Positions 23,890 through 34,857 of a stretch of 64,000 nt of DNA are shown in pieces (within the stretch, counting starts at the first letter, position 1; every line of letters starts with the position of its first letter). The position numbers and the translations under genes were made by a program. The notes under the pieces are model-generated. The model did not search any database and was not told the DNA's origin. It worked only from the letters and a program-made list of their open reading frames with translations. Source of the DNA: Hirsutella rhossiliensis (lineage: Eukaryota; Ascomycota; Sordariomycetes; Hypocreales; Ophiocordycipitaceae); NCBI RefSeq assembly GCF_020360975.1, contig NW_025408676.1:3007675-3071674 (forward strand). The letters run 5' to 3'.

Positions 23890-26745
23890 AGAAGATGTCT
23901 CGCTCGCCCGCCATCCAGGCGACGGCGACGTCCTCGACGACGACCCCACCGCCGACGGCTTGACCGTGCCGCTGTCCTTTAAGCGCAAGCCGAAGCCGTC
24001 GCTGCTGTCGGCGCCCTCGCGATTCTTCTCCCTCGCCGCCCGCTCGCGGCGCCCCGACCTTTCGTCCCCCCGGCGCCAGCAGTCGCCCGCCGCCTCGCAT
24101 GGCCTCGGCCCGGCGGCGGCCAAGGATGGACTGCCGCTCGACTGGCACACCGAGGGCCCCGGCCGCCGCGTCGGCTACGAGGACCTGACGGCCATTGACT
24201 GGATCTTCGAATATACAAAGGAGCGCCAGAGGCTGCGCGCGCTGTCGAGCGCGAGCGGTCTGCTCGGCTACTTCAAGCACCTGCTGGATGCCAGCCAGGT
24301 CTGGATTGTCCTGGTCCTCACCGGCCTCCTCGTCGGCGCCATTGCTGCCGTCATCGACATCACAACCGACTGGCTGGCCGACCTCAAGCTGGGATTCTGC
24401 TCCAGCGGCCCTGAGGAGGACACTTTACCTCAACAAGAACTTCTGCTGCTACGGATACGACCAGGGCTCCAACTGCCTGGGCTGGAAGTACTGGAGCGAT
24501 GCCTCGGCGTCCATGGCGGCGGCGGCAAGTGGGTTATTGAATACTTCTTCTTCCTCGTCTTTCAGTACGCAAGCTTCTCTTGGGCTTTTCGGCGAGTGCT
24601 AATACGGGCATCAAGGTCACTCTGGCATACTGCGCTGCCCTGCTTGTTCAGGAGTATGCCATCCTCGCCAAGCACAGCGGCATCCCGGAGATCAAGACCA
24701 TCCTGGGCGGCTTCGTCATGCGCAGGCTGCTCGGGACCTGGACGCTCGTTACCAAATCGCTCGGCCTGGTGCGTTTCTTGTCCCATCCGTGCTCTCCGGC
24801 TGTGTTGGCTCACCAGCAGCAGATTCTAGCCGTCGGCTCTGGCATGTGGCTGGGAAAGGAGGGCCCGCTTGTTCACGTCGCCTGCTGTTGCGCAAACCTC
24901 TTCATCAAACTCTTTGGCAACATCAGATACAACGAGGGTGAGCCTGCCGCCCCGCACGCTCCTTTGGAGGCAGACGGCTGACTCGACCCAGCTCGCAAGC
25001 GAGAGGTGCTCTCTGCGGCCGCCGCATCGGGCATTTCGGTTGCGTTTGGCTCCCCCATCGGCGGCGTCTTGTTCAGTCTCGAGGTACTCGCAGCCCTTCT
25101 CTCGCCACTGCTTCACACTTGACTCGGCTGACGCTGCAACAGCAACTCTCGTACTACTTCCCGGACAAGACCATGTGGCAGAGCTTCGTCTGCGCCATGA
25201 CGGCCGCCGTCGCGCTCCAAGCCTTGGACCCCTTTCGCTCCGGCAAGCTCGTCTTGTACCAGACAAAGTACAGCGTCGACTGGCACGGCTTCGAGATTGT
25301 CCCCTATGCGCTCCTGGGCATCTTCGGGGTATGTCCCTTGTCCTTTGCCGTGTCCGGCACCCGTCATCCGTTGCCTCCGTGTTGGGCTGACCAACCCCCG
25401 GCAGGGCGTGTACGGCGGCCTCTTCATCAAGGCCAACATGGCCGTCGCGCGGTGGAAAAAGGCCACGGCCTGGCTGCCCGGGCCTGTTGCGCAGGTGTCG
25501 GCCGTGGCGCTGTTGACGGCCCTCATCAACTACCCCAACTTCTACATGAAGGTGCAGTCGTCGGAGCTCGTGTCCAACCTCTTTGCCGACTGCGCGCGGG
25601 TCCTCGACGACCAGGTCGGCCTGTGCAAGACGGGCGCTGCGTCGGCCAGCACCATTGTCCTGCTCATCTTGGCCGCCGTGCTGGGCTTCCTGCTCGCCAC
25701 AATCACGTTTGGCCTGCAGATCCCCGCGGGCATCATCCTGCCGTCCATGGCCATTGGCGCCCTCACGGGCCGCGCCGTCGGCATCGTCATGGAGATCTGG
25801 GTTGCCAGCCACCCGGGCTTTATCGTCTTCGCGTCGTCGTGCGCGCCCGACACCCCCTGCGTCACGCCCGGCACCTACGCCATCGTCGGCGCCGCGGCGG
25901 CCCTCGCCGGCGTCACGCGCATGACCGTGTCCATTGTCGTCATCATGTTTGAGCTCACGGGCGCCCTGACGTACGTGCTGCCCATCATGGTGGCCGTCAT
26001 GCTGTCCAAGGGTGGGCGACGCCTTCGCGCCGCGGCATCTACGAGTCGTGGATCCACCTCAACGAGTACCCCTTCTCGACAGCAGCGAGGAGATTGCCAT
26101 CCCCGACGTGCCCGCCGCCCAGATCATGACGCGCATCGAGGACCTCGTCGTCCTCACCGCCACGGGCCACAGCATCGCCTCCTCACCACCATCCTGCACA
26201 TGCACCCCTACCGCGGCTTCCCGTCATCTCGGACCCGCGCGACGCCGTCCTGCTCGGCTACATCTCACGCGCCGAGCTGAGCTACAACATCCGCACCGCC
26301 GCCGCGCCGCCGCGCTCCCTGCCGCCCGACACCGAGGTCTTCTTCGCCCACCAGCCCCTCGCCGACCCGCGCTCCACCCTCGACCTGCGCCCCTGGATGG
26401 ACCAGACGCCCCTGACCCTCCCCTCGCGCACCAGCCTGCACCTCGCCGTCTCCTACTTCCGGAAGCTCGGCCTGCGCTACGTCCTCTTCAGCGACCGTGG
26501 CGTCCTCCACGGCCTGCTGACCAAGAAGGACGTCTGGTACGTCCTCGACGGCGGCGGCGACGACGACGCCGCTGCCCGCCGCGCTGGCCTTCTCCCGCGC
26601 CGCCGTCGCCGCCGATGGGATCAGGCGCCGCGCCTCCTCGCTCGAGGAGGCGGGGGTCGAGGAGCGCGGGCTGCTGCGCGGCGAGGATGCGACGACGGAT
26701 GACGGAGAGGGCATGGCCGACGAGGATAGACGCTCGATACTGTAG
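23726..26745 (+). CDS. CLC-family chloride channel / Cl-/H+ transporter with CBS domains
   Basis: Integral membrane protein of endomembranes, related to yeast Gef1 and animal ClC-3/4/5. The cytosolic N-terminus has a poly-Asp run (about residues 45-57). Then follow the CLC landmarks: [13 protein letters not shown], the selectivity and gating motif [24 protein letters not shown], and [17 protein letters not shown]. After the last helix ([13 protein letters not shown]) come two CBS domains: [13 protein letters not shown]...GYISRAEL, and [14 protein letters not shown]...GLLTKKDVW. Introns are visible near 24,772-24,830, 24,937-24,990, 25,084-25,143 and 25,330-25,404. The frame breaks near 24,417, 24,503, 26,012, 26,033 and 26,076 while the protein text continues in another frame; I read these as assembly indels. 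The stop at 26,743-26,745 ends the acidic tail DEDRRSIL. The second Met, five codons on, is an alternative start. Confidence 0.88.
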
Positions 26746-27231
26746 AGGGGCATCGACGGTGCCGTGCCGCCTGGGCGAAGAATGGGAGAGAACAAGGGCA
26801 AGACGGGGCATCTCGACGGAAGCACCACGGGAGAACGAGGAGGAGAAGGATCAGAGCCCAAGGCGCATGCTAATAATATTTTTAAAAACTTTTTATATTC
26901 CATCTCGTACCAACGAGTAGCATGGCGCAACGTCACCCCAGCGCGCAAAAAAAAACACCTCATGTATAACAATCAGGATATGGTCTATCATCACCGAGAT
27001 CAAGTCAGAGTGAACAAGAAAGGAGAAACTCGGCAAACACACCCATCATCCCATGTCCCGACAATACGTTCGTGCAATGCCGCCGTGAACCGTCCCAAAG
27101 CCCTGTACCGTGTCTAGTTTCGCCCGCGCCATCTCTGCCTCTGCTGAACCTCCCTGTGAAGCCAAAATTGCAAAAAAAACGGTACCTTTCCTCCTCCGCC
27201 AACTCCCGCCGGGGCTTCCGCCGCCAGCCCG
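26746..27231. other. 3' spacer between convergent CLC and CTP synthase genes
   Basis: About 490 bases between two stop codons. It contains A/T-rich tracts (near 26,873-26,900 and 26,946-26,956) typical of fungal polyadenylation regions. No gene is seen. Confidence 0.5.
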
Positions 27232-29405
27232 TCAAAACTTGGTACCGTCCAGGGCCCCGTTGACAACCAGCGTCTTCTCCTTGAGGGCGTCCTGCGTCAC
27301 CTTGGCAGCCGGCGGCGGCGGCGACGAAGCCCAGGTAGGGGCGCGAGGGGTCGAGGACGCGGCTCAGGTACTCGGGGTGGTACTGCACGCCGACGAACCA
27401 CGGGTGGTCGGAGTTCAAACACCTCCATGCGGTTGCCCGAGTCGTCCTTGCCGACAAACGTCATGCCGGCCGCTTCGAGCTCGTCGACGTAGTCGGGGTT
27501 CACCTCGTAGCGATGGCGGTGGCGCTCCTCGATGACGGTGGCTTCGCCGTACAGCGCCCGGAGCTTGCTGTGGTCGCTGCCGGGCTGGAAGTGCGTCGCC
27601 CGCGAGCCGAGGCGCATCGTGCCGCCCATGGTGTCTTTGGAACCTTCGGGCATAAAGATGATGACGCGGTGTTCGGCCTGGGCATCAAACTCCTCCGACG
27701 TGGCCTTGGCCTTGCCGCAGACGTGCCTCGCGTACTCGATCACGGCAATCTGCATGCCAAGACAGATGCCCAGGAAGGGCCTCTTGCGCTCACGAGCATA
27801 CTGGGCCGCCTTGATCATGCCCTCGGTGCCGCGCTGGCCAAAGCCGCCGGGGACCAGGATGCCGGCGGCGGTGGAGACCTGGTGCCACGCCTTGTAGAAG
27901 CCGACGGGTCGCTGTGCTGCGTCTTGTCTTCCAGCTGCTCAGAATCGACCCATATTAGGTTTAGTTTTCGACCGCACCGCATCGTCGAGTGCTCTAGGGA
28001 CTTGACGACGGATAGGTAGGCGTCAGGAGTTCAACGTACTTGCCCACCAGGGCGATGTCAATCTTCTCCGAGTGCTCCTGCGGAATGATTGTGTTCCACT
28101 TCTTCCAGACTTCTGCGCCCTTGGTCACCAGGGCCGGCGTCAGCGACACCTTGTCGAGGACCAGTGCGTGGCGCAGGAGCTCGAGAAGGCCCTGTTGCTC
28201 CAGCAAGATGGGGACCTGGTAGATGGTGGGCATATCGCGGACAGCCACGACCTGCTCGACCTCGACCTGGCAGCTCTGGGCAATCTTGCCCATGGTGACC
28301 TTTTCCAGGGGTCGCTCGCAGCGGCACGCAATCTTTTCCCGGGTTAGCATAGTAGTATGAAGAGCGAGCGGGACGGGAACGCTCTTACCAAGTCAGGGAT
28401 GAGGCCAGCACTACGGACACTCTTAACGGCGTATTGGGTGGGTTTCGTCTTTTGTTCCCCGTTGACAATGGGGATGTATGAGACGAGGATGTTGATGAAG
28501 TTGCCCTTGCCGGCCTTGTGCTGGAGCTGAGGAGGGCCTCGACGAAAGGCATGCTCTCGATATCGCCAACGGTGCCGCCCTTGATTCGACGTTAGAGGAA
28601 CAAGGAACGGGAGGCGGCAGAGCGGCGGGCACATACCAACTCGACTAAGGCGTCATGTTAGTCGCGGCGGACACGGGGACCCAAGATGCAGCAACATACC
28701 ACGCACACGTCCGGCTCCGAGTCGGACCCGTCAACGGGGATCTTGGAGACGCGCTCGATGTGGTCGATGATGGCAGAGGTGACGTGGGAACGACCTGACG
28801 GTGCGGCCCAGGTAGCGCCGCGGCGCTCCCTTTCAATGACATGCTTGTATATCTTGCCCGTGGTGATGTTGTTGTCTCTGGTAAGGTCAAGGCCCAGATA
28901 GCTAGCAGCAACAAGGTCAGCTCGGGGGCGCTTCGGGGCCCGCTGCCATACCGCTCGTAGTTTCCAAGATCCAGATCAGACTCTCCGCCGTCTTTGAGCA
29001 CAAAGCACTCTCCGTGCCTTTTTTTTTTTTGGGTGAACCGTCAGCAAAGCCAGCGACGAGAGCAGAGCAGCTCGGGCTCACTCTTTGGGGTTCATGGTGC
29101 CGGCGTCGACATTGATGTACGGGTCGATCTTGATAGCCTATATGCAGGCTCGTCAGCCCAGATTGGAAACCGGGCTTCATGTCCGACAGGCATACCGTGA
29201 CTTTGAGGCCAATCGTTTTGAGCAACAGCCCCGCCGACGAAGCTTGAGTGCGTCAGCGAGGAAACCGGGCGTCCGAGGCGAGCAGCATACCGATGATACC
29301 TTGCCCACGCCGCTCACCACACCTGCAAGCAGAGAGAGGCACCAGACGAGACGAGTACGAGCGCGAGAGGGGATACCGACCTCCAGAGACCAGCACGTAC
29401 TTCAT
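27232..29405 (-). CDS. URA7: CTP synthase
   Basis: CTP synthase converts UTP to CTP using ATP and glutamine in the cytosol. Exon 1 starts at 29,405 with MKYVLVSGG, the usual N-terminus. Several small exons follow: [37 protein letters not shown], then [18 protein letters not shown]. The synthetase domain continues with [20 protein letters not shown] and [20 protein letters not shown]. The glutaminase domain shows FLGICLGMQ (nucleophilic Cys) and [12 protein letters not shown] (His and Glu of the triad). The tail ends DGTKF at 27,232. The frame breaks at least at about 29,297, 28,813, 28,795, 27,910, 27,415 and 27,310, each restored by one base, with conserved text on both sides. This is an essential gene, so I take these for assembly errors. 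A run of A residues precedes one intron acceptor near 29,019. Confidence 0.93.
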
Positions 29406-29763
29406 CTTGTCGGTTGCGCAACGAGCAATTGGCGGACCAATCTGCAAGGCCCGCGAAAAATTGGCGTTTGCCGGACGGGCGAGTAGGAGGTAAGTTGGGA
29501 AGATGACTCAGGCCCCGTTTTTCACATTGGCGTGGCGCGCGGGGGCTGGCGGGGCGCGAAGAGGAAAAGAGCTGTCTCAACTTCAGCACAGCAGCATCGA
29601 CAAGGCCGAGCAAACATCTATTCCGCGTCGTGGATACGTAAACATCCAACCACTTCGTGCCCCGTATCCTCGTGCCGTTGACCCAGCGTCGAAGCGATCC
29701 TCATGCACCCGCCCACGTCGCGACACGACCTGAGTCATGCAACACGCGACACGTAGTAATTCG
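29406..29763. promoter_or_regulatory. Promoter region of CTP synthase and 3' end of ligase gene
   Basis: About 360 bases between the CTP synthase start and the ligase stop, both genes on the minus strand. It must hold the CTP synthase promoter. No specific motif was recognised. Confidence 0.4.
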
Positions 29764-32349
29764 CTAGTACTCAAAGTCATCGTCCACCGCCGGCCCCTTG
29801 CTCTTGGTCACGCTCTCCTGCTTCCGGTACATGTCGGCCACCTGCCGGCTGCTCGTCGCCTCGTCGGGCTTCTTGTCGTCGCGCACCTTGACGAAGCGCG
29901 GGAACCGCAGGCTGATGCCCTTGCCGCCCGCCGGGTCCACGCCTCCTTGCAGCCCGCCTTGTACCGCGGGCTGAGCGTCAGGTCCGCCGTCTTCACCTCC
30001 CACACGTACCGCGGCTCCAGCCACACATCGGGCTGGTGCTGCCCGCCCCCCGAGTGCGAGTAGAACGGTTTGGCCCGGTCGATTGTGATGGCCGACAGCT
30101 GTGCGTGCAGCTCCTCGAGCACCTGCTCCGAGAAGCCCGTGCCGATGTTGCACACTGTTTCGTACGTCTCCGTCGCCGGGTTGTAGCATGCCAATAAAAA
30201 GGCCCCGTACACCGATGTCCGCTTGCCCCTGCCGTGGTACGCCCCCAGCACAACGAGGTCGAGCGAGTCGCCGATGCCTGACAGATAGTCCTTCTTGACC
30301 TGTTGATCAACATGTCAGCCCACGCTCCAAAGCCGGATGGGAGCAGCCCGCCCTACCTTGAGCCAGTTTCGACTGCGCTTGCTGGGCTCGTATCCGCTCT
30401 CGGTGCCGTCCAGCATCTTGACCATCAGCCCCTCGCACGAAGCCTTGACGCTTTCGTCGAGAAAGTCTTGGATCTCATCCAGCTCCTGGCCGTTCATGAA
30501 CGTGGCGAAGCCAAACTCTCCCTCCACGGGCGTAAACGCTTCTCGGAGCAGCTCTCTCCGCTCCCGAAGCGGCTTCTCCACCACGGGCTGTCCGTTCAGG
30601 TAAAGCAGGTCAAAGGCAAACACGCACACTTTGACCTTGACATCCTCCACCTTGACGTCCTTGCGCTTCCGCGTCATCAGCTGCTGAAAGGGGAGCACCT
30701 TCTTCTCGTCCACGTCCCATGCCACCGTCTCGCAGTCGAGCACAAAGCTCATCGTGTCTTGCTTGACCCAGGAATGGAGCTTGGCGAGAATATCGGGGTA
30801 CTTTTTGGACAGATCCTCCGAGTTTCGCGAAAAGATGCTAGCCACCCCGCTTGCCGCCTCCCTGCTCGCACTCGCCGTCGCTCGGCTCAGCTCCTGCGGC
30901 TCCCTCAAAGTATCAATGACACCAACTCACCTGTAGACGGTCTTGAGGATTGACTCGCCGTTTTCTAGCTCCGTCGTGGTCGGCACCTTGTCCTTTTGAT
31001 CGGCTTCGTGACAGACAATCGCCTGGGCTAGAGACACCAGTACGGTCCTCTCGGCGAGTCCAAGCCGGAGCTTGCCCTCGAGAAACCGGATGATGAACTT
31101 GGCCTCGCTCGGCCCGCCCTTGTCCTTGGTGATGTCGACCTTGCCGGTGGCGCAAGAATCGGCCGCTGACAATAGCTTCTTGATGCCGTCGACTTTGCGA
31201 CTTTGCGCACCGCTGCCAGTCACCGTCGCAATACCCATCAAGCCTTGGTGAACGCCTCGGACCGTCAACGGCTTCGGCTTGAACATGGTGGGCTGCGTGG
31301 ACCTGCTCTTGACTGCGACCAGCCCCAGGTCACCAATATCCTTTTGATCCGCCTTGATGACCGGAAGGCTGCGTCCCGTCGTCTCGCCAATGGCCTTCAT
31401 GATCAAGGACTCGCCAATGCCAAGCTCGATGCCAGCGTAGTCGGGCGCGAGCTTGTTGACCATGAGGAGGACCGTGGGCAACAAGTCGTCGGGGGTGAGC
31501 CGCATGACCTGCCGCAGGAACAGCGCGCAATGCTCCATGATCACCAATCGTTTCGTCGTCATCTCAATGAGAGAGAATGTCTGGCAAAGCGCGGCGTACG
31601 GCACTGGAGCCCCGATTCCAGTCGGGAAGGGGTGCTCGCTCTGGTTTTGAGCCGAGTCTGGGCCTTTCTCGTGCCTTGGCAGCAGAAACCTCGGCCTTTC
31701 CTCGTCCGCCTCGGCATCTTCCTCTGCTTCCGACGCGGACTCGGCTGTCGATTCTTCTTTAGACCGTCGTCAACGACGTTTTCTGGCTTGGCCCGGCGAC
31801 CCTTCTCGGTTTTGGACTGGCTGAACTCTCCTTTGACAGCTGGAGGCTGTTCTTCCATGTTGACCCCTTCCTCCCCAACACCGTCTTCCTCTTCCTCAGG
31901 CTTAACCCGATTCCGGCTTCTTCTTGCGCGCTTGACCACCGGCCCGTCGTCTTCCTCGTCGACTTCATTCTTCGTGGTGTCCTGGTCGGCCAGTCGTGCT
32001 CGCTTCTTGCCATCTAGCCTCCGCGTCAGCCGGCCTGCAATTCATGGTGAGGAGTCGCAGCTGAAGAACCTACCCTTCTCCGAGTCTGAGTTCCCCTTGG
32101 TGCTCACACCTGCCTCGCCATGTCCATTCGCTGCCTCGTTCTGCCTCGTCTTGGTGGCAAAGGTCAACTTGGTCTGCTGCTGGGCGCGGCCCTTTGGCTC
32201 CAAAGAACTTTCTGCCAAGCCGCAAAGCGCCGGTCAGCAAATGCACAGGAGTTGCGACAGTGCCCAAGGCAGCCTCTCTGCCTTGCCACGCACCCTAACG
32301 TGGCTTGCCTGGGCTTGACGTACCCCAGAGTCGCCTGCTTTGGCGCCAT
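29764..32349 (-). CDS. cdc9: DNA ligase I (ATP-dependent), catalytic-lysine segment missing
   Basis: Nuclear replicative ligase that seals Okazaki fragments. Exon 1 (32,324-32,349) encodes MAPKQATLG and joins exon 2 (from 32,211) across a GTACGT...CAG intron, giving QATLGKFF, a canonical PCNA-binding PIP box. A charged, disordered region follows, then the ligase N-terminal helical domain ([17 protein letters not shown]) and [11 protein letters not shown]. The adenylation domain shows [40 protein letters not shown], and CEGLMVKML. The OB-fold region has [14 protein letters not shown], then [13 protein letters not shown], and the protein ends VDDDFEY at 29,764. Between LKTVYR (about 30,930) and the SIFSRN segment (about 30,830) the roughly 130 residues that normally carry KxDG, the AMP-binding lysine, are absent. 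Frame breaks also occur near 29,940-29,960. Deletion may be real or from assembly. Confidence 0.88.
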
Positions 32350-32718
32350 GATACACAGTCTTTGGGATGGGGGCCGAAGTGCTGTGAGGCGGAGCAGACT
32401 GCAGCAAAATCGTTGCGAGGCCAGCGTGAGGACGGGACGACGAGAGCTGTGGACGCACGCGAAACTGGCTGGCGACCTGAACATGACGCGCCTTGGCTCT
32501 AGGCAGAAGGTTCGCGTTAATTGGCTTCGTGACAGGGATCAGGTCACGGCGCGTTTATCACGTGACCCGGTCCGGCACTCGGACATCGCTCGGATTGCGC
32601 GCATCGCAAAGAAAGCGGGAGAAGCAGAGCAAAGGAAATATCTGGGATTGATTGGCCGCCCTCTATCAGGTTTATAGTACAAAGGCAGAAGCTTGAATAA
32701 GTCATTACAGGTGCGCGC
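32350..32718. promoter_or_regulatory. DNA ligase promoter and pda1 3' region
   Basis: About 370 bases between the ligase start and the stop of the next minus-strand gene. It should contain the ligase promoter. ACGCG occurs within GGCGCGTT at 32,548-32,556, reminiscent of the MCB cell-cycle box used by replication genes in yeasts, but one copy is weak evidence. Confidence 0.35.
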
Positions 32719-34178
32719 CTACTGAGAAAAGTAGAAGTTCTCGTCCGGGGTGCGCCCACGGATGAATTGCGGCTCGGTGCCGCGGACGTAGATGTCCTCG
32801 AACAGAATCGACGGCTTCGGCTCCGGCACGGCCATGGCCTCGGCGGCCGCAACCTCCTCGTTGACGTGGTTGCGCGCCTCCTTGTCAATCTTCTTGAGCT
32901 CGTCCTCGCTCGTCACCTCCCAGTCCAGGATCTTCTGCTTCAACCCGGCAATGGGGTCGTTGGTGGAGCGCATGCGCTGAATCTCCTCGCGCGTGCGGTA
33001 CGTGGTGCCGGGGTCGGACATGGAGTGACCGCCGTAGCGGTAGGTGACGTACTCCAGGACCAGAGGGCCCTTGCCCGACGCAGTCCACTCCTTGCCGTAC
33101 TTGACAGCCGCCTTGACAGCCAAAACGTCCATGCCGTTAACCTTGAGACCCGGAATGTACTGCCCGCGCTTGTAGTAGTCGGTCAGGGCCGAGGAGCGGG
33201 CAGCCGAGGTGCCCATGCCGTACTTGTTGTCTGCAATGTTTGCCAGTCAGTGTCCACATGGTTCCTTCGGCCGTCGATCCAAGGTAGTGGGGGCAAACTC
33301 ACTCTCGCAGCCGAACAGCGCAGGCAGGTTCCATAGCTTGGCCATGTTGAAGGCCTCAAAGACCTGGCCCTGGTTGCTGGCGCCGTCACCGTACAGGATA
33401 ATGGTTGCCGTCTTGCTGTCGTTGTACTTGTGCGCAAACGCCAGGCCAGCGCCGACGGGGACCTGAGCACCGACAATGCCATTTCCGCCGTAGAAGCCCT
33501 TGGAAAACATGTGCATGGAGCCGCCCTGCCGTAAGCAATGCCCTCGCGTCGGCCTAGCAGCTCTCCGATGATGGACCGGACGGTGCCGCCTCGCATCAGG
33601 GCGAAACCGTGGCATCGGTAGGCAGTGATGAGGTCGTCCTGTTTGGTGATGGCATGCTCAATGCCTACGGCCACGGCCTCCTGGCCGGTCGATAGGTGGC
33701 AGAAGCCACGGATCTTCTTCTCCTTGTACAAGCGGTCGGCCGCCATTTCCATCTGCCTGCGCGATTATCAGCCGACGCTCGTCCAGCTACAGTCTCTGTA
33801 AGCTGGAAGCCACTGGCTGCGTACCTGATGCAGACCATGTCGTAGTACATCTTCCTGAGGTCTTGCTTGGTGGTGGCGATACTGTAGGGTGGCGGATCCA
33901 GCTCGTATGTTTCGAAGCTCGTCGCTTAGGTTGACCTGGAAAGGCTCATCCTCGGCCTGCGCAAGAAGGCATTAGAAGGGAAGGCCGAAATCGCCAAGCA
34001 TTCTTTACGCAGTCATGGCAACGAGCCAAACCACAGGCCGACGACAGCTCACCTTGGGGACGGAGTGGCTCAGGGACGAAGAGGCGGCGTCCGTGGTGAC
34101 AGACCGGGCGGTGAGCGGCACCCGGGCCCGGGCACATAGCGGCACCGCTCGAGGGACTCTGAGAGCTCGGGAGAACAT
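32719..34178 (-). CDS. pda1: Pyruvate dehydrogenase E1 component, alpha subunit
   Basis: Mitochondrial matrix enzyme of the pyruvate dehydrogenase complex; with E1 beta it decarboxylates pyruvate using thiamine diphosphate. The start at 34,178 opens [19 protein letters not shown], a basic, Ser/Arg-rich mitochondrial presequence. The core shows [14 protein letters not shown] and the thiamine diphosphate motif [15 protein letters not shown]...ENNKYGMGT. The phosphorylation loop [16 protein letters not shown] carries the regulatory Ser of PDH kinases. An intron at 33,231-33,302 (GTGAGT...CAG) splits GCE-NNK, another lies near 33,760-33,825, and there is one near the presequence. Single-base breaks near 33,525 (GKGGSMHM) and near 33,915 are probably assembly errors. 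The C-terminus ends FYFSQ at 32,719. Confidence 0.93.
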
Positions 34179-34857
34179 GGCGGGGGGCTGAGGGCGCCTC
34201 GGGTCGATTGAGTCGGGGAAGGCTGACGGCGAGGAATTACGGTTGCTCTTCTCGATGGACACGGGCTCCGAGATTTCGCGGTGTTGAGCGTTGAGCTCCG
34301 TGTTGGATGGCGCTAGCGTCAGAGCAGGACTAGCGCATGTTCACGTGACGCGACATGGGGTAGCTCTCCACTGGGCAGGCAACCAACTGTCTTGGTAAGA
34401 CAACTTAAGTCGGGTCCCAAGCGTCATCTTGATTGAATAAACTATCCCCTCCCATATCTTTGGTAGGTATTATTCCTACCGATAATCTGGCCTTCCTTGT
34501 CAGCCCCTCGGCGCAACGCCTGGCTCGCCTCGAGCTTCGAGCTCCCCTTGAAACCCTCATGCCTCCACGTCCCGCCCTCTCCCATGTCTTTGTCGATGGT
34601 AGGTGATGCAATATTCCCGTCCTGCTATGCTCGCCCCAATAAAGTCGCAACGCCGTTAACATGCTGTCCGCAGATCCCCTTCGCGTTCTATAGCCTGAAG
34701 CGCGCGAAAATACATAATACCAAAGTAAACGAGTCGTCCGCGCCGACAGCGTAGGCTCGGCCCGTTGTGGAGTCATATGAGAGGCTGTGTTCCGCTTCCG
34801 GCAATGTATAGCCGGCCCAGCAGTCTGGGAAGCCGGCAGCGAAATGCCGTCTAGTCA
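34179..34857. promoter_or_regulatory. pda1 promoter and 3' flank of the F-box WD40 gene
   Basis: About 680 bases containing the pda1 promoter. Small open frames on both strands here (for example 34,405-34,776) show no domain. No specific regulatory motif was recognised. Confidence 0.4.

Noticed and set aside
24826..25812. 328-codon frame on the minus strand opposite the CLC gene
   Set aside because: It is a shadow of the GC-rich CLC coding strand; the sense strand carries all CLC motifs.
27232..29405. CTP synthase as a pseudogene because of many frame breaks
   Set aside because: All catalytic motifs are intact, the gene is essential, and each break is one base; neighbouring genes show the same error type.
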